Assembly (NCBI GenBank): GCA_937141995.1
Contig: CAKZQX010000946.1
Coordinates: 1-8,926, forward strand
Length of the DNA stretch: 8,926 bases
Direction: 5' to 3'
Source of the DNA: an uncultured Chloroflexaceae bacterium
GTDB taxonomy: Bacteria; Chloroflexota; Chloroflexia; Chloroflexales; Chloroflexaceae
In this document: in pieces, positions 6,919 through 8,926 of the stretch
Numbering within the stretch: position 1 is the stretch's first letter
Layout of the letters: every line of letters starts with the position of its first letter
Notes under the pieces: model-generated
Told to the model about the DNA's origin: nothing
The model's input: only the letters and a program-made list of their open reading frames with translations
Databases searched by the model: none
Program-made: the position numbers and the translations under genes

Positions 6919-7022
6919 GGGGTTACGGGGTTACGGATTAACCGTTAACCCGTAACCCCTAACCGTTAACCGTTAACCCGTAACCCCTAACCGTTAACCC
7001 CTAACCGTTAACCCCTAACCGT
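6919..7022 (+). repeat. Telomere-like 7-bp repeat array with fold-back end, abutting eno
   Basis: Twelve contiguous heptamers of TAACC[C/G][C/G/T] occupy 6939-7022: TAACCGT (six copies), TAACCCC (four) and TAACCCG (two). Just before them, 6919-6936 carries the reverse orientation, so 6919-6936 and 6942-6959 form an 18-bp stem with two mismatches and loop ATTAA. The array stops 2 bp from the eno stop codon. In eno mRNA it reads as the G-rich strand (GGTTAGGGG units). The pattern recalls heptanucleotide short tandemly repeated repetitive sequences of cyanobacteria. Confidence 0.9.
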
Positions 7023-7024
7023 TC

Positions 7025-8434
<1,410 letters not shown>

Positions 8435-8445
8435 GGACACTCGCA

Positions 8446-8454
8446 AGTATAGCA
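8446..8454 (-). promoter_or_regulatory. Candidate extended -10 promoter of eno
   Basis: On the minus strand TGC followed by TATACT (5 of 6 matches to TATAAT) gives an extended -10; no good -35 is seen 16-18 bp upstream. Transcription would begin near 8439, giving a leader of about 125 nt. Confidence 0.5.
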
Positions 8455-8472
8455 TACGATTGGTTGACGACG

Positions 8473-8485
8473 GCAGGCGTCCTGC
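8473..8485. repeat. Short GC-rich hairpin between eno and the divergent gene
   Basis: GCAGG and CCTGC pair across CGT. It resembles the larger hairpin at 2236-2257 (GGCAGGC followed by CCTGC and a nearby TAT). The rest of the 8315-8569 spacer holds the eno promoter and leader repeats. On the right, a lone TACAAT at 8542-8547 could be the -10 of the rightward gene, without a well-spaced -35. Confidence 0.4.
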
Positions 8486-8569
8486 ATATACTGATGCGTG
8501 GTTTGCTAACCGCTTGCCTGAGCACAGCAGCAAAATTGACCTACAATACACAAGAAAGAGATAGCACCT

Positions 8570-8926
8570 GTGACTGAACACACACCGACCCACGACAATA
8601 AGTTCCCGCGTTCTGCCACACCCCAGCCTGTAGCGGCGGCGGCGCCCCGTTCTCGACCACGGCTGCTGGCGTTGCTGGCCGGCTCAGTGGGGTTGGCCGC
8701 GTTAGGGCAGTACATGCTGGACCGCACATATGCGACGAGCCGCGAATTTCCCTGGCAGGGATTGCTGATCTACCTGCTGGCGGTGCTGGGCTTCGGCTGG
8801 GCGACATTTATCACCGACCGTGCCGCGCCGCCGATTGCGGCTCCCCCCGATGAAGGCGCGGGTGTCACCCGGCTGGACTATCTGCGGCAGTCATACTGGC
8901 GCTGGGGGCTGTTAGCCGTGGCAGCC
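8570..8926 (+). CDS. Unrecognised multi-pass membrane protein (N-terminus only)
   Basis: An open frame of 119 codons runs off the right edge. It starts with GTG at 8570, with AAGAAAGAG about 9 nt upstream. Residues 1-30 are a polar, Pro/Ala-rich cytoplasmic tail. Residues 31-50 (RLLALLAGSVGLAALGQYML) and about 64-81 (GLLIYLLAVLGFGWATF) are membrane helices. A Pro/Ala-rich linker (85-97) follows, and a third helix begins near 112 (RWGLLAVAA). The arrangement, with an aromatic-rich segment DYLRQSYWRW just before the third helix, would suit a multi-pass protein such as a membrane glycosyltransferase. That is a guess, since no diagnostic motif is in the fragment. It diverges from eno. Confidence 0.75.
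   Translation, partial: MTEHTPTHDNKFPRSATPQPVAAAAPRSRPRLLALLAGSVGLAALGQYMLDRTYATSREFPWQGLLIYLLAVLGFGWATFITDRAAPPIAAPPDEGAGVTRLDYLRQSYWRWGLLAVAA

Noticed and set aside
6919..7022. CRISPR array
   Set aside because: The units are 7 bp and contiguous with no spacers, and no cas gene is nearby.

Overview
The window looks like a piece of a bacterial chromosome, moderately to highly GC-rich, most plausibly from a Chloroflexota relative of Roseiflexus. This placement is an inference. It rests on a bacterial mevalonate-type decarboxylase next to housekeeping genes, the protein flavour, and intergenic regions crowded with short palindromes and 7-bp tandem repeats. There is no rRNA, tRNA, CRISPR array, transposase or phage gene.

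Left part (1-2041, minus strand): a tightly overlapping three-gene operon transcribed right to left. It encodes a type III polyketide synthase, a class I SAM methyltransferase and a flavoprotein oxidoreductase cut by the window edge. The logic resembles bacterial phenolic-lipid (alkylresorcinol/alkylquinone or alkylpyrone) pathways: make a polyketide ring, methylate it, oxidise it. Diverging from it on the plus strand are a caffeoyl-CoA-type O-methyltransferase (2275-2943) and a small unrecognised protein with an internal duplication (3019-3432). The divergent spacer carries two direct repeats, a GC-rich hairpin and weak extended -10 promoter candidates.

Middle and right part (3626-8314, minus strand): three metabolic genes, each apparently its own transcription unit. 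They are a diphosphomevalonate/phosphomevalonate decarboxylase (isoprenoid synthesis), guaB (IMP dehydrogenase, GMP synthesis) and eno (enolase, glycolysis/gluconeogenesis). guaB has a textbook promoter followed by a leader of about 195 nt that contains a strong intrinsic terminator ahead of the gene. This suggests an attenuation or riboswitch-like control. A nested 125-bp palindrome separates the convergent 137-aa gene and decarboxylase gene. At the right edge, diverging from eno, is the start of an unrecognised membrane protein.

The guaB-eno spacer (6220-7024, about 805 bp, no convincing gene) is the most unusual part. It holds telomere-like 7-bp repeats in opposite orientations at its two ends, one array starting 2 bp after the eno stop codon. 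Between them lie a perfect 22-bp palindrome, several smaller hairpins, a 9-bp-period repeat, and a 22-nt sequence that recurs inverted as the guaB terminator hairpin. These look like interspersed repeat families peculiar to this genome.
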